The translations under genes and the position numbers were made by a program. Shown here one piece after another: positions 14,531-23,231 of a stretch of DNA of 64,000 nucleotides (position 1 is the stretch's first letter; the number at the start of each line of letters is the position of its first letter). The DNA is from Virgisporangium aurantiacum (lineage in GTDB: Bacteria; Actinomycetota; Actinomycetes; Mycobacteriales; Micromonosporaceae), in the NCBI RefSeq assembly GCF_016863635.1, contig NZ_BOPG01000049.1, positions 62,001 to 126,000 on the forward strand, written 5' to 3'. Under the pieces are notes generated by a model, which was not told the DNA's origin, made no database searches, and saw only the letters and a list, made by a program, of their open reading frames with translations.

Positions 14531-16011
14531 GGGTTCTCGCGTTCGACATCGGGTCGTCCTCGGTCAAGGCGGCGGTCCTGGTCGACGGTGTCGTGAAGAC
14601 GGGGCCGGTGCGGCACTCGTACGAGACCGTTCTCGCGGGTGTGCGGGTGGAGATCGACCCCGCCGCCGTCTGGTCCGCGATCGTCGCCGCCACCAGGGAG
14701 TTGGCGCCGGGTGGCGTCGACCTGATCGGGCTCACCGCACTCGGGCCGGCGTTCATCGCCATGGACAAGCGCGGCGAACCGTTGACGCCGCTGGTGACGC
14801 ACGCCGACCGGCGCAGCGTCGAGCAGGCCGGCCGGATCGAGCAGGAGGTCGGCAAGCGGCGACACCTGGAGATCACCGGCAACCGCCCCTACCCGGGCGG
14901 CATCGCGTCGACCACGTGGCGGTGGTACACCGAGCACGAGCCGGACCTGCTGAAGCGGGCCGACCTCGTCGGAGCCCTCACCACCTGGCTGCACCGCAAG
15001 ATGACCGGCGAACGGGTGATCGACCCGTCGCAGGCCTCGTTCCTCGGCGTCTACCGCACCACCACCCTCGACGGCTGGGACCCCGACCTGGTCGCCGTCG
15101 CCAACGGCACGGTGAACCAGCTTCCCGAGGTGCACGAGGCGAACCGAGTGGTCGGCCGCCTGCAGAAGGACGCGGCGCGCGAACTGGGGCTGCCCGACGG
15201 CATCCCGATGCAGGCCGGCTGCCTCGACGGCAGTGCCGTCATGCTCGCGGCGATGGCGGAATGCGGCACGGCGGCCGGTAGCGCGGGCGGCACAGCGGGC
15301 GGCACCGCGGGCGGCACCGCGAGCGATAACCCGGGCGGCAGCGCCGGCGACACAGCGGGAGGCGCCGCGGCCGGCACCGCAAGCGGCACCGCGGACGGCC
15401 CTGCGAGCGGCAGCGCCGAAGCCGGGCTGCTGGTCAACTCCGTCGGCTCGACCGACGTCCTGGCGATGCTGATCGACGAGCCGCGGCCGATGCCGCGGCT
15501 GCTGACCCGGGCGCTCGGGGTGGGCCGCCGCTGGGTCGCGGTCGCCACGTTGGCCAGTGCCGGCACCACGTTCGCGTGGGTGCAGCGCACGCTGTTCCCG
15601 GACCTGCAATCGGCCGACTTCCACGCGTTGATCGCGCAATTAGGCACGGAGGGTGACAGTCACGGCGTCCGATTCCGGCCCTACCTCGCCGGCGATCGAA
15701 CCACGCTGAACCAGCCCCGCGGCGGGTTCTCCGGGCTGACGCTCGCCACCACCCGCGAGCACCTGCTCACCGCCGTCGTCGACGGGCTGGCCGCCGCGAG
15801 TGCCGCCCGGTTGCCGCTGCTCACGGCGGTGCGCGCACCGCGTCCACTCGTATTTGTCACCGGGGGCGCCGCCACCGATGTGATGTACCGCGACTGGCCG
15901 GCACCGCCGGACGGCCGCAACTGGACGCGGCGCCCGGTTCCGGAGGCGACCCTGGCCGGAGCGGCGGTGCTGGCCGCTACGCAGAGTGCACGCGGGGCGC
16001 CCACACTTTAG
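14527..16011 (+). CDS. FGGY-family carbohydrate kinase, apparent CTG start
   Basis: A sugar kinase of the gluconokinase/xylulokinase class, 494 aa from the proposed start. The phosphate-binding motif AFDIGSSSVKAA lies at the very N-terminus. In this frame no ATG, GTG or TTG occurs between the upstream in-frame stop (14512) and a GTG at 14593, and starting at 14593 would delete that motif. CTG at 14527, overlapping the Uma2 stop as CTGA, gives (M)RVLAFDIG, which fits the family. Later regions include TALGPAF, ASTTWRWY and the C-terminal FVTGGAATDVMY. A Gly/Thr/Ala tract interrupts the protein at about residues 250-298. The substrate is not identifiable. Confidence 0.78.
   Translation: MRVLAFDIGSSSVKAAVLVDGVVKTGPVRHSYETVLAGVRVEIDPAAVWSAIVAATRELAPGGVDLIGLTALGPAFIAMDKRGEPLTPLVTHADRRSVEQAGRIEQEVGKRRHLEITGNRPYPGGIASTTWRWYTEHEPDLLKRADLVGALTTWLHRKMTGERVIDPSQASFLGVYRTTTLDGWDPDLVAVANGTVNQLPEVHEANRVVGRLQKDAARELGLPDGIPMQAGCLDGSAVMLAAMAECGTAAGSAGGTAGGTAGGTASDNPGGSAGDTAGGAAAGTASGTADGPASGSAEAGLLVNSVGSTDVLAMLIDEPRPMPRLLTRALGVGRRWVAVATLASAGTTFAWVQRTLFPDLQSADFHALIAQLGTEGDSHGVRFRPYLAGDRTTLNQPRGGFSGLTLATTREHLLTAVVDGLAAASAARLPLLTAVRAPRPLVFVTGGAATDVMYRDWPAPPDGRNWTRRPVPEATLAGAAVLAATQSARGAPTL
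15270..15420 (+). repeat. Gly-Thr-Ala repeat insertion in the FGGY kinase
   Basis: About 50 codons built on GGC-ACC/AGC-GCG units (AGGTAGGTAGGTA and variants) sit between the conserved PMQAGCLDGSAVMLAAMAE and LLVNSVGSTDVLAML segments. The family normally has no such spacer here, so it probably forms a flexible surface loop. Confidence 0.65.
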
Positions 16012-16118
16012 GACACGAGTTGATACCAGGCACCCGAACGCCGTTCACCGCAGGGCCGAACGCGGATTAAGGTGCCCCCATCGGGGACAGTCACGATGAA
16101 TAGCAGAGGTGAAACTCG

Positions 16119-17789
16119 ATGCGTGCACGAAGACTGCGGGCGGGGATCGCGGTCGCGGCGGCCGTCACACTCGCCGTCGCGGGGTGCGCCGAAAGCGACC
16201 GCGCCGACGACTCGAGCAGCAGCTCAAGCGACAAGACGCTCGTATTCGGCGTAGCAGGCGATGCCAAGGCTCTCGACCCGGCGCTCACCAGCGACGGAGA
16301 GTCGTTCCGGGTGACCCGGCAGATCTACGAGACGCTGGTGCGGCCGGAAGAGGGCGGCGCCAAGATCGTGCCTGGTCTTGCCGACAAGTTCGAGCCGGAC
16401 TCCAGCGGCCTGAAGTGGACCTTCACCCTCAAGAAGGGCGTGAAGTTCCAGGACGGCGAGGCGTTCAACGCCGCGGCCGTCTGCTACAACTTCGACCGTT
16501 GGTACAAGTCGACCGGTCTGATGCAGAACCCGGACGTCACGTACTACTGGCAGACGATCATGGGCGGCTACGAGAAGAACGAGAGCGCCGACCTCGGTCA
16601 GAGCCTCTTCAAGTCGTGCAAGGCCGAGGGCGACGACAAGGCGATCATCGAGACCACCAAGGTCACCAGCAAGTTCCCGTCGGCGCTCGCGCTGCCGTCG
16701 TTCTCGATCGCCAGCCCGAAGGCGCTGCAGCAGTACAACGCCAACCAGGTCACGGGCTCGGCCGACGACATCAAGTACCCGCCGTACGCGATGGAGCACC
16801 CGGTCGGCACCGGCCCGTTCAAGTTCGTCAAGTGGGACACGGCGAACAAGACGGTCACCCTGGAGCGGAACGACACGTACTGGGGCGACAAGGCCAAGCT
16901 GAAGACGCTGATCTTCAAGACGATCTCCGACCTCAACGCCCGTAAGCAGGCGCTGCGGAACAACGAGATCCAGGGTTACGACCTCGTGGCTCCGGCCGAC
17001 GTGGCCGCGCTGAAGAGCGAGGGCTTCAACGTCCTCACCCGGCCGGCGTTCAACGTCCTCTACATGGCGATCAACCAGAGCGGCCCGGCCAAGGCCGCGC
17101 TGTCGAACGTCAAGGTGCGCCAGGCGATCGCCCACGCGATCAACCGCGACGCGATCGTGAAGGCGAAGTACCCCGAGGGCTCGACGGTGGCGACGCAGTT
17201 CCAGCCACCGGGCCTCGACGGCTACAACGACGGCGTCACCAAGTACGAGTACAGCACCGACAAGGCCAAGGCCCTGCTGGCCGAGGCCGGGGTGTCGAAC
17301 CTGACGCTGAAGTTCTGGTACCCCACCGAGGTCACCCGGCCCTACATGCCGGACCCCAAGGGCATCCAGGAGCTGATCACCGCCGACCTGCAGAAGGCGG
17401 GCATCACGGTTCAGCTGACGCCGGCGAAGTGGAGCCCGGACTACCTGAACGGTGTCCAGGCGAACGCCGACCACGACATCCACCTGCTGGGTTGGACCGG
17501 TGACTACGGCGACGCCTACAACTTCCTGGGCACGTTCTTCGACCACCAGACCCCGGAGTGGGGCTTCACCAACCAGGCGCTGTTCGACGCGTTCGCCGCT
17601 GCCGACAAGGAAGCGGACGCCCAGAAGCGCTTCGGCATGTACAAGGACCTGAACAAGCAGATCATGGACTACCTCCCGGGTGTCCCGGTCGCGCACGGTC
17701 CGCCGTCGCTGGTGGTGGCCAAGAACGTCAGCGGCATCAAGCCGAGCCCGCTGACCGACGAGCGTTTCGTCAACGCCGAAGTCAAGTAG
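16119..17789 (+). CDS. Oligopeptide-type ABC substrate-binding lipoprotein
   Basis: This is the extracytoplasmic receptor of a peptide/nickel-type importer (SBP family 5), 556 aa. The lipoprotein signal ends in LAVAGC (Cys23), followed by a Ser/Asp linker and the mature start TLVFGVAGDAKALDPALTSD. Family landmarks are LKWTFTLKKGVKFQDGEAFNA, GTGPFKFVKWD, VRQAIAHAINRDAIV and a C-terminal WTGDYGDAYNFLGTFF. The ATG is preceded by GAGGTGA at about 9 nt. It is the first and probably most expressed gene of the five-gene operon. Whether the ligand is a peptide, a sugar or another solute is open. Confidence 0.9.
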   Translation: MRARRLRAGIAVAAAVTLAVAGCAESDRADDSSSSSSDKTLVFGVAGDAKALDPALTSDGESFRVTRQIYETLVRPEEGGAKIVPGLADKFEPDSSGLKWTFTLKKGVKFQDGEAFNAAAVCYNFDRWYKSTGLMQNPDVTYYWQTIMGGYEKNESADLGQSLFKSCKAEGDDKAIIETTKVTSKFPSALALPSFSIASPKALQQYNANQVTGSADDIKYPPYAMEHPVGTGPFKFVKWDTANKTVTLERNDTYWGDKAKLKTLIFKTISDLNARKQALRNNEIQGYDLVAPADVAALKSEGFNVLTRPAFNVLYMAINQSGPAKAALSNVKVRQAIAHAINRDAIVKAKYPEGSTVATQFQPPGLDGYNDGVTKYEYSTDKAKALLAEAGVSNLTLKFWYPTEVTRPYMPDPKGIQELITADLQKAGITVQLTPAKWSPDYLNGVQANADHDIHLLGWTGDYGDAYNFLGTFFDHQTPEWGFTNQALFDAFAAADKEADAQKRFGMYKDLNKQIMDYLPGVPVAHGPPSLVVAKNVSGIKPSPLTDERFVNAEVK

Positions 17790-17805
17790 GCAACACCACA
17801 TAAAG

Positions 17806-17853
17806 GTCTTGGGCTGCTGCCTCCCCTGTCGCGGGTGGGCGGCAGCCCAAGAC
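17806..17853 (+). promoter_or_regulatory. Long hairpin between binding protein and permease
   Basis: A 16-bp stem (GTCTTGGGCTGCTGCC at 17806-17821, GGCGGCAGCCCAAGAC at 17838-17853, one G-T pair) with a 16-nt loop lies 17 nt after the receptor stop. No U-tract follows. Such structures often stabilise the receptor mRNA and reduce read-through into permease genes. Confidence 0.65.
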
Positions 17854-17872
17854 TCGGTCGGGAGTAGGTGAG

Positions 17873-18877
17873 ATGTTCCGCTTCATCGTGCGGCGGTTGC
17901 TGCAGGTGATACCGACCTTGTTCGGGTTGTCACTGCTGCTGTTCATATGGCTGCACCGGCTGCCCGGCGGCCCGGAGACGGCGATTCTCGGCGAGCGGGG
18001 CACGCCCGAACTGCGCGCCAGGATCCGGCACGACATGGGCCTCGACGAGCCGATCTGGGTGCAGTACGGCAAGTTCATGAAGCGGGTGCTCAGCGGCGAC
18101 CTGGGCACGTCGATCTCGACGAAGCGGCCGGTGACCACCGAGTTCCTCGAGCGCTTCCCGGGCACGATCGAGCTCACGGTCGTCGCGCTGATCTTCGCGA
18201 TCGGGCTGGGCATCCCGCTCGGCTACCTTGCCGCCCGCCGCCGCGGTTCGTGGATCGACAGCGTCACCGTGGGCGTCGGTCTGCTCGGCATCTGTACACC
18301 GGTGTTCTTCCTCGGCTACATCTACAAGCAGGTCTTCGCCGTCAACCTCGGCTGGTTCCCGACCACCGGCCGGCAGGACGTGACGATCGACGCCACGCGC
18401 GTCACCGGGTTCTTCGTGCTCGACGGCATCCTGACCCGCGAGTGGGACGCCTCCATCGACGCCTTCATGCACCTCGTGCTGCCCGCCCTGACGCTCGCGT
18501 CGATCCCGCTCGCGGTGGTCATGCGGATCACCCGGGCCAGCGTGCTGGAGGTGATGCAGGAAGACTTCGTGCGCACCGCCGAGTCGAAGGGTCTCACCCG
18601 CAAGGTGATCCGCGGCCGGCACATCATGCGCAACGCGATGCTGCCGGTCGCGACCACGATCGGCCTCCTCACCGGAAGCTTGCTCTCCGGCGCCGTGCTC
18701 ACCGAGACGGTCTTCGCGTTCAGCGGCGTCGGCTCGTTCATCGTGGAGGCGATCGATAGACGCGACTATCCCGTGCTGATGGGCTTCATCATGCTGTTCG
18801 CGCTGGTGTACGTCCTGATCAACCTCATAGTCGACGTCTCGTACACGTTCATCGACCCGAGGGTGAGGGTGCGATGA
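17873..18877 (+). CDS. Oligopeptide-type ABC permease (DppB-like)
   Basis: An inner membrane permease of 334 aa with six predicted TM helices. The N-terminal MFRFIVRRLLQVIPTLFGLSLLLFIW is the typical DppB start. Conserved parts include LDEPIWVQYGKF, the assembly loop (VLEVMQEDFVRTAESKGLTRKVIRGRHIMRNAMLPV) with the EAA-like motif that docks on the ATPases, and the C-terminal LINLIVDVSYTFIDPRVR. Its stop overlaps the next permease start (ATGA). Confidence 0.93.
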   Translation: MFRFIVRRLLQVIPTLFGLSLLLFIWLHRLPGGPETAILGERGTPELRARIRHDMGLDEPIWVQYGKFMKRVLSGDLGTSISTKRPVTTEFLERFPGTIELTVVALIFAIGLGIPLGYLAARRRGSWIDSVTVGVGLLGICTPVFFLGYIYKQVFAVNLGWFPTTGRQDVTIDATRVTGFFVLDGILTREWDASIDAFMHLVLPALTLASIPLAVVMRITRASVLEVMQEDFVRTAESKGLTRKVIRGRHIMRNAMLPVATTIGLLTGSLLSGAVLTETVFAFSGVGSFIVEAIDRRDYPVLMGFIMLFALVYVLINLIVDVSYTFIDPRVRVR

Positions 18878-19839
18878 CCCTGGTCGGACGCAAGAAGGAG
18901 CGGATCGAGCGGCTCGGCGAGCTCGCCGGCGCTCCCGAGGAGCGGGGCCGCAGCCTCTGGCAGGAGGCGCTGCGCCGGGTGCGTCGCAGCCCCGCCGCGC
19001 TGATCGGTGCCGGCATCCTCCTGCTCTTCGTGCTGATCGCGCTGATCGGCCCGTTCTTCGTTCCGTACAGCCCCACCGACCCGATCGGCATCAACAGCGG
19101 CGAGGTGGCCAGCGGACGCGGCATCATCCCCGGCCCGTCGGCCGAGCACTGGTTGGGCTACGACCACCAGGGCCGCGACGAGTTCAGCCGGATGGTCGTG
19201 GGCGCCCGTCAGACGCTCTGGGTCGGCGTGGTCGCGACGATCTTCGGTCTCGCGATCGGGTCGCTGATCGGCGGCGTGGCCGGCGCCTCGTTCGCGCTCG
19301 GTGGCAAGTGGGGCAAGCGGCTCGACGGCTTCCTGATGCGGGTGGTCGACATCTTCCTGGCGCTGCCGAGCCTGCTGCTCGCCGTCACCGTGGCGGCGAT
19401 CCTCGGGCCGAGCCTGCTCACCGTGATGATCGCGGTCGGCACGATCTCGGTGCCCATCTTCGCCCGGCTGCTGCGCGGCTCGATGCTCGCGCAGGCGAAC
19501 AGCGACTACGTGCTCGCGTCGACCGCGCTCGGCGTCAAGCGCAACAAGATCGCCACTTCGCACCTGATGCCGAACTCGCTGGCGCCGGTGTTCGTGCAGG
19601 GCACGCTGACCCTGGCGACGGCGATCATCGAGGCGGCGGCGCTGTCGTTCCTCGGCCTCGGCAACCCCGACTCGGCCGCGCCCGAGTGGGGCGTGATGCT
19701 CGCCGACGCACAGCCCTACCTCGACATCCGGATCGGCCTGGCCCTCTATCCCGCCTTCGGCATCATCGTCACGGCCCTCGGCTTCACGCTCCTCGGTGAG
19801 GCCATGCGTGAGGCGCTCGACCCCAAGCTGCGAAAGTGA
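18874..19839 (+). CDS. Oligopeptide-type ABC permease (DppC-like)
   Basis: The second permease, 321 aa, pairs with the DppB-like subunit. A cytoplasmic N-terminal stretch precedes TM1 (ALIGAGILLLFVLIALIGPFF), then the family motif HWLGYDHQGRDEFSRMVVGARQTL, TM helices 2-6 and the EAA loop (SDYVLASTALGVKRNKIATSHLMPN). It ends EAMREALDPKLRK, as usual for DppC. It overlaps the upstream gene by 4 nt and lies 10 nt before the first ATPase. Confidence 0.93.
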   Translation: MTLVGRKKERIERLGELAGAPEERGRSLWQEALRRVRRSPAALIGAGILLLFVLIALIGPFFVPYSPTDPIGINSGEVASGRGIIPGPSAEHWLGYDHQGRDEFSRMVVGARQTLWVGVVATIFGLAIGSLIGGVAGASFALGGKWGKRLDGFLMRVVDIFLALPSLLLAVTVAAILGPSLLTVMIAVGTISVPIFARLLRGSMLAQANSDYVLASTALGVKRNKIATSHLMPNSLAPVFVQGTLTLATAIIEAAALSFLGLGNPDSAAPEWGVMLADAQPYLDIRIGLALYPAFGIIVTALGFTLLGEAMREALDPKLRK

Positions 19840-19849
19840 GGCAGTCCAC

Positions 19850-20836
19850 GTGGCGCTGTTGGAGGTGAGCGACCTGTCGGTCGTGTTCGCCCGTAAGGGC
19901 GAGCGGCCGGTGACGGCGGTCGACGGGGTGTCGTTCTCGGTCGACGCCGGCGAGGTGGTCGGCCTGGTGGGCGAGTCGGGGTGCGGGAAGAGCGTCACGT
20001 CGCTGGCGATCATGCGGCTGCTGCCCCCGCGCGGCGTCCGGATCGGCGGTAAGGCCGAGTTCGACGGCATGAACCTGCTCGAACTCCCGCAGTCGGCGAT
20101 GCGCGACATCCGCGGTCGCGACGTGGCGATGATCTTCCAGGACCCGTTGTCGTCGCTGAACCCGGTGGTCCCGATCGGCATCCAGGTCATCGAGGTGCTC
20201 GAACGGCACCGCGGCATGAAGGGCGAGGCGGCGCGCCGGGAGGCGGCGAGCCTGCTCGACCGGGTCGGCATCCCCGACCCGAACCGTCGGCTCAAGGAGT
20301 ACCCGCACCAGCTTTCCGGCGGGATGCGCCAGCGCGCCCTGATCGCGATGGCGGTGGCGTGCGCGCCGCGTCTCCTGATCGCCGACGAACCGACCACGGC
20401 GCTCGACGTCACCATCCAGGCCCAGATCCTGGAACTGCTCAAAGAGCTTGTCCGGGACTCGGGAACAGCGCTCCTGATGATCACCCACGACCTCGGCGTG
20501 GTGGCCGGGCTGTGCGAGACGATCAACGTGCTGTACGCCGGGCGGGTGGTGGAGACCGCGCCCCGCCGCGTGCTGTTCGGCGAGCACCGGCACCCGTATA
20601 CGGTCGGGCTGCTGAAATCCATCCCGCGGCTCGACTCGCCCCGGGGCGAGCGGCTGATCCCGATCACCGGCTCGATGCGCGACGTGCTGCCGTGGCCCGA
20701 GGGGTGCGCGTTCACGCCGCGCTGCTTCAACGTGGTCGACGCGTGCGTGGGCGAACCGCCGGAACTGCGCCACACGGGCGCCCATGCGTACCGGTGCGTC
20801 AACCCGGTGGCCGAGAAGGAGGTGGCGGCGAAGTGA
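19850..20836 (+). CDS. Oligopeptide-type ABC ATPase (DppD-like)
   Basis: The first of two ATPases of the importer, 328 aa. Walker A is GESGCGKS (41-48), the Q-loop FQDPLSSLNP, signature LSGGMRQR, Walker B LLIADEPTTALD and the H-loop ITHD. The C-terminal extension GCAFTPRCFNVVDAC contains the four-cysteine signature typical of Dpp/Opp ATPases, which in some members binds an iron-sulfur cluster. GTG at 19850 follows GAGG at 8 nt. It overlaps the second ATPase by 4 nt. Confidence 0.93.
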   Translation: MALLEVSDLSVVFARKGERPVTAVDGVSFSVDAGEVVGLVGESGCGKSVTSLAIMRLLPPRGVRIGGKAEFDGMNLLELPQSAMRDIRGRDVAMIFQDPLSSLNPVVPIGIQVIEVLERHRGMKGEAARREAASLLDRVGIPDPNRRLKEYPHQLSGGMRQRALIAMAVACAPRLLIADEPTTALDVTIQAQILELLKELVRDSGTALLMITHDLGVVAGLCETINVLYAGRVVETAPRRVLFGEHRHPYTVGLLKSIPRLDSPRGERLIPITGSMRDVLPWPEGCAFTPRCFNVVDACVGEPPELRHTGAHAYRCVNPVAEKEVAAK

Positions 20837-21984
20837 CCGCGTCCCTCTCCAAGGACTCGACGGGGGAGCCCACCGAGGCTCCCCTCGTCGAGGTCAAGGA
20901 TCTCAAGGTGCACTTCCCGATCACGCGCGGCGTGATCTTCGACAAGGTGATCGGGTTCGTCAAGGCGGTCGACGGGGTCGACCTGTCCATTCCGCGCGGC
21001 AAGACCTACGGCCTGGTCGGCGAGTCCGGCTGCGGCAAGTCGACGCTCGGCCGGGCGATCCTGCAGCTGACCCCGTCGACCGGTGGCACGGTGACGTTCG
21101 ACGGCACGCCGATCACGAGCCTCGGCCCCGGAAAGCTCCGGGAGATGCGTCGCCGGATGCAGATGATCTTCCAGGACCCGCTGTCGAGCCTCGACCCGCG
21201 CCAGAACGTCGAGTCGATCCTGGTGGAAGGGCTGGCCGCGCACGGCATCGGCGCCAACCGCGACGAGCGCCGCAAGCGCGTCGCCGAGACGCTCGACGCC
21301 GTGGGCCTGCCGCGCTGGGCGCTCTCGCGCTACCCGCACGAGTTCTCGGGCGGCCAGCGGCAGCGCATCGGCATCGCCCGGGCGCTGGTGCTCGGGCCCG
21401 ACCTGATCGTGGCCGACGAGCCCGTCTCGGCCCTCGACGTGTCGATCCAGGCCCAGGTCATCAACCTGCTGGAAGACCTGCAGGACCAGCTGAACCTCAC
21501 CTACCTGGTGATCGCACACGACCTGGCCGTGGTGCGGCACATCGCCGACGTGGTCGGTGTCATGTACCTGGGCGCGCTGGTGGAGGAGGCGTCCAGCGAC
21601 GACCTGTACGTCCAGCCGCTGCACCCGTACACGCGGGCCCTGATGTCGGCCGTACCGGTACCCGACCCCGACGTCGAAGACCAGCGGGAGCGCATCCTGC
21701 TGGCCGGCGACCTGCCGTCACCGGCGAATCCGCCGAGGGGCTGCCGGTTCCACACCCGCTGCCCGTGGGCCCAGCCCACGAAGTGCGTGGACGAGCGTCC
21801 GGTGTTGCGGGTGATCACCGGCACGTCGGACACCCACCGGGTGGCCTGCCACTGGGCCGAGGACATCCAGAGCGGCGTGCTCCAGCCGCACGACGTCCGC
21901 GCCGAGTTGGTCAAGCCCGCCAGCGACGGCGAGATCTCGATACCCGAGGTGCTGGACCCGACCGCCTTCGACCCGCACTTCTAG
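20833..21984 (+). CDS. Oligopeptide-type ABC ATPase (DppF/OppF-like)
   Basis: The second ATPase of the importer, 383 aa. The start GTG overlaps the previous stop (GTGA). An N-terminal linker precedes the core: Walker A GESGCGKS (63-70), IFQDPLSSLDPR, signature FSGGQRQR, Walker B LIVADEPVSALD and the H-loop IAHD. The C-terminal GCRFHTRCPWAQPTKC gives the family Cys pattern. It closes the operon; no strong terminator hairpin is visible in the 80 nt before the next gene. Confidence 0.93.
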   Translation: MTASLSKDSTGEPTEAPLVEVKDLKVHFPITRGVIFDKVIGFVKAVDGVDLSIPRGKTYGLVGESGCGKSTLGRAILQLTPSTGGTVTFDGTPITSLGPGKLREMRRRMQMIFQDPLSSLDPRQNVESILVEGLAAHGIGANRDERRKRVAETLDAVGLPRWALSRYPHEFSGGQRQRIGIARALVLGPDLIVADEPVSALDVSIQAQVINLLEDLQDQLNLTYLVIAHDLAVVRHIADVVGVMYLGALVEEASSDDLYVQPLHPYTRALMSAVPVPDPDVEDQRERILLAGDLPSPANPPRGCRFHTRCPWAQPTKCVDERPVLRVITGTSDTHRVACHWAEDIQSGVLQPHDVRAELVKPASDGEISIPEVLDPTAFDPHF

Positions 21985-22064
21985 ATTTCATAACCTGAGC
22001 ACAGCCTCCCGACAGGTTCGCACCGGATAGTCCTGGGCTGACCCACCTGTTTGGAGGCATCACG

Positions 22065-22523
22065 ATGACCCGTACCCGTCGCAAGGTCACGCTCGCCGGC
22101 ATCGGGGTCGCCGGCGCCGGCGGCCTGCTCGCCCTGGTGCTCGCCGGCCCGAACGTCGCCTTCGCCGACCCGTCACCCAGCCCGTCCGGCTCCGCCTCGG
22201 CGTCGGCCGGCAGCGGCAAAGGCCAGAGCAAGGCCGACCGGGAGGCCGCTCGGGAGGCCAAGGAGAACGAACTGGCCGAGAAGTTGGCCAAGGAGCTGGG
22301 CGTCGACCAGGCCAAGGTGAAGGCCGCGCTCGACAAGATCCAGGCCGAGGACCAGGCCGCGGCGAAGACCGAACGGCTCGCGGCGCTGAAGCAGCGCCTC
22401 GACCAGGCCGTCAAGGACGGCAAGCTGACCCAGGCCGAGGCCGACGCCATCTACAAGGCCGCCGAGAACGGCACCCTCCCGGCCGGTGGCGGCCCGGGCG
22501 GCGGGCACCGCGGCGGTCGCTAG
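22065..22523 (+). CDS. Secreted helical protein of unknown function
   Basis: A 152-aa protein with an N-terminal signal or TM segment (about residues 9-33, ending NVAFADPSPSPS). It has a Ser/Gly linker and then mainly charged helix (about 50-135) rich in Lys, Glu and Ala, containing RLDQAVKDGKLTQAEADAIYKAAENG. That last segment resembles the short EF-hand-like or DUF2680-type repeat seen in many secreted actinobacterial proteins. The tail is Gly/His-rich. The ATG has TTTGGAGG upstream. It seems monocistronic. No enzymatic motif is seen. Confidence 0.7.
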   Translation: MTRTRRKVTLAGIGVAGAGGLLALVLAGPNVAFADPSPSPSGSASASAGSGKGQSKADREAAREAKENELAEKLAKELGVDQAKVKAALDKIQAEDQAAAKTERLAALKQRLDQAVKDGKLTQAEADAIYKAAENGTLPAGGGPGGGHRGGR

Positions 22524-22580
22524 ATCGTCGACGCGGTGCGTCGAGTGGTGATCGGTCGATGAGTGGTCCATTGTGGACTC

Positions 22581-23231
22581 ATGCGCGTGCTCGCCGGTCT
22601 CCTCGCAGTTCTTCTCGTGGCCGGTTGCACGCCGATCGACGACGGCGGGCAGCCGGCCACGGGCGTCAGCGGCAGCGGGAACGTTCCTGGCGGCAACGCC
22701 GCACCGGCCGACGTGACCCAGGCGCTCAACGCCCTCACCGTGGCCGCGTCCCGCCCGATGAGCGGGTACTCGCGGGAGAAGTTCCCGCACTGGCGGCGCG
22801 TCGACGAGAACTGCGACGTGCGCGACGTCGTCCTCAAGCGCGACGGCACCGGCGTCGAGGCCACCGCCACCTGCAAAATCACCAAGGGATCGTGGACGAG
22901 CGTCTACGACGGCAAGAAGTTCACCGATCCGCAGGGCCTGGACATCGACCACATGGTGCCGCTCGCCAACGCCTGGCGGTCGGGCGCCGACAAGTGGACC
23001 GAGGAGCAGCGCACCGAGTTCGCCAACGACCTCACGCGTCCGCAGTTGATGGCGGTGTCCGCCGCGTCGAACCGGTCCAAGGGCGACCAGGACCCGTCGC
23101 AGTGGAAGCCGCCGCAGCAGAGCTACTGGTGCGAGTACGCGCGCCGGTGGATCACCGTCAAGTCCTTCTGGGGGCTCAGCGTGACCGAGCGCGAGAAGGC
23201 CACCCTTCGGGAGATGCTGGGATCATGCTGA
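22581..23231 (+). CDS. HNH-family (DUF1524) nuclease lipoprotein
   Basis: A 216-aa secreted protein. The lipobox LLVAGC (Cys15) follows a short signal; the ATG at 22581 is preferred over one 18 nt upstream because it gives a normal signal peptide. The catalytic region reads LDIDHMVPLANAWRSGA with D-H as metal and base residues, and later NLTRPQLMAVSAASNRSKGDQDPSQWKPP, the Asn and second-His-type region of the GmrSD-C/DUF1524 HNH fold. Cysteines near the C-terminus (WCEYA, GSC) may form a disulfide. It is probably a surface nuclease for DNA uptake, nutrition or defence; that role is an inference. Confidence 0.85.
   Translation: MRVLAGLLAVLLVAGCTPIDDGGQPATGVSGSGNVPGGNAAPADVTQALNALTVAASRPMSGYSREKFPHWRRVDENCDVRDVVLKRDGTGVEATATCKITKGSWTSVYDGKKFTDPQGLDIDHMVPLANAWRSGADKWTEEQRTEFANDLTRPQLMAVSAASNRSKGDQDPSQWKPPQQSYWCEYARRWITVKSFWGLSVTEREKATLREMLGSC

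Noticed and set aside
16022..16075. GGCACC/GGTGCC inverted repeat upstream of the peptide receptor gene
   Set aside because: Only 6-bp arms about 40 nt apart; too weak to call an operator or terminator.
18766..21624. A 950-codon open frame antisense to the peptide importer genes
   Set aside because: It is the complement of well-supported permease and ATPase genes. The predicted protein is Arg/His/Asp-rich without domain structure, as expected from G+C-rich antisense frames.
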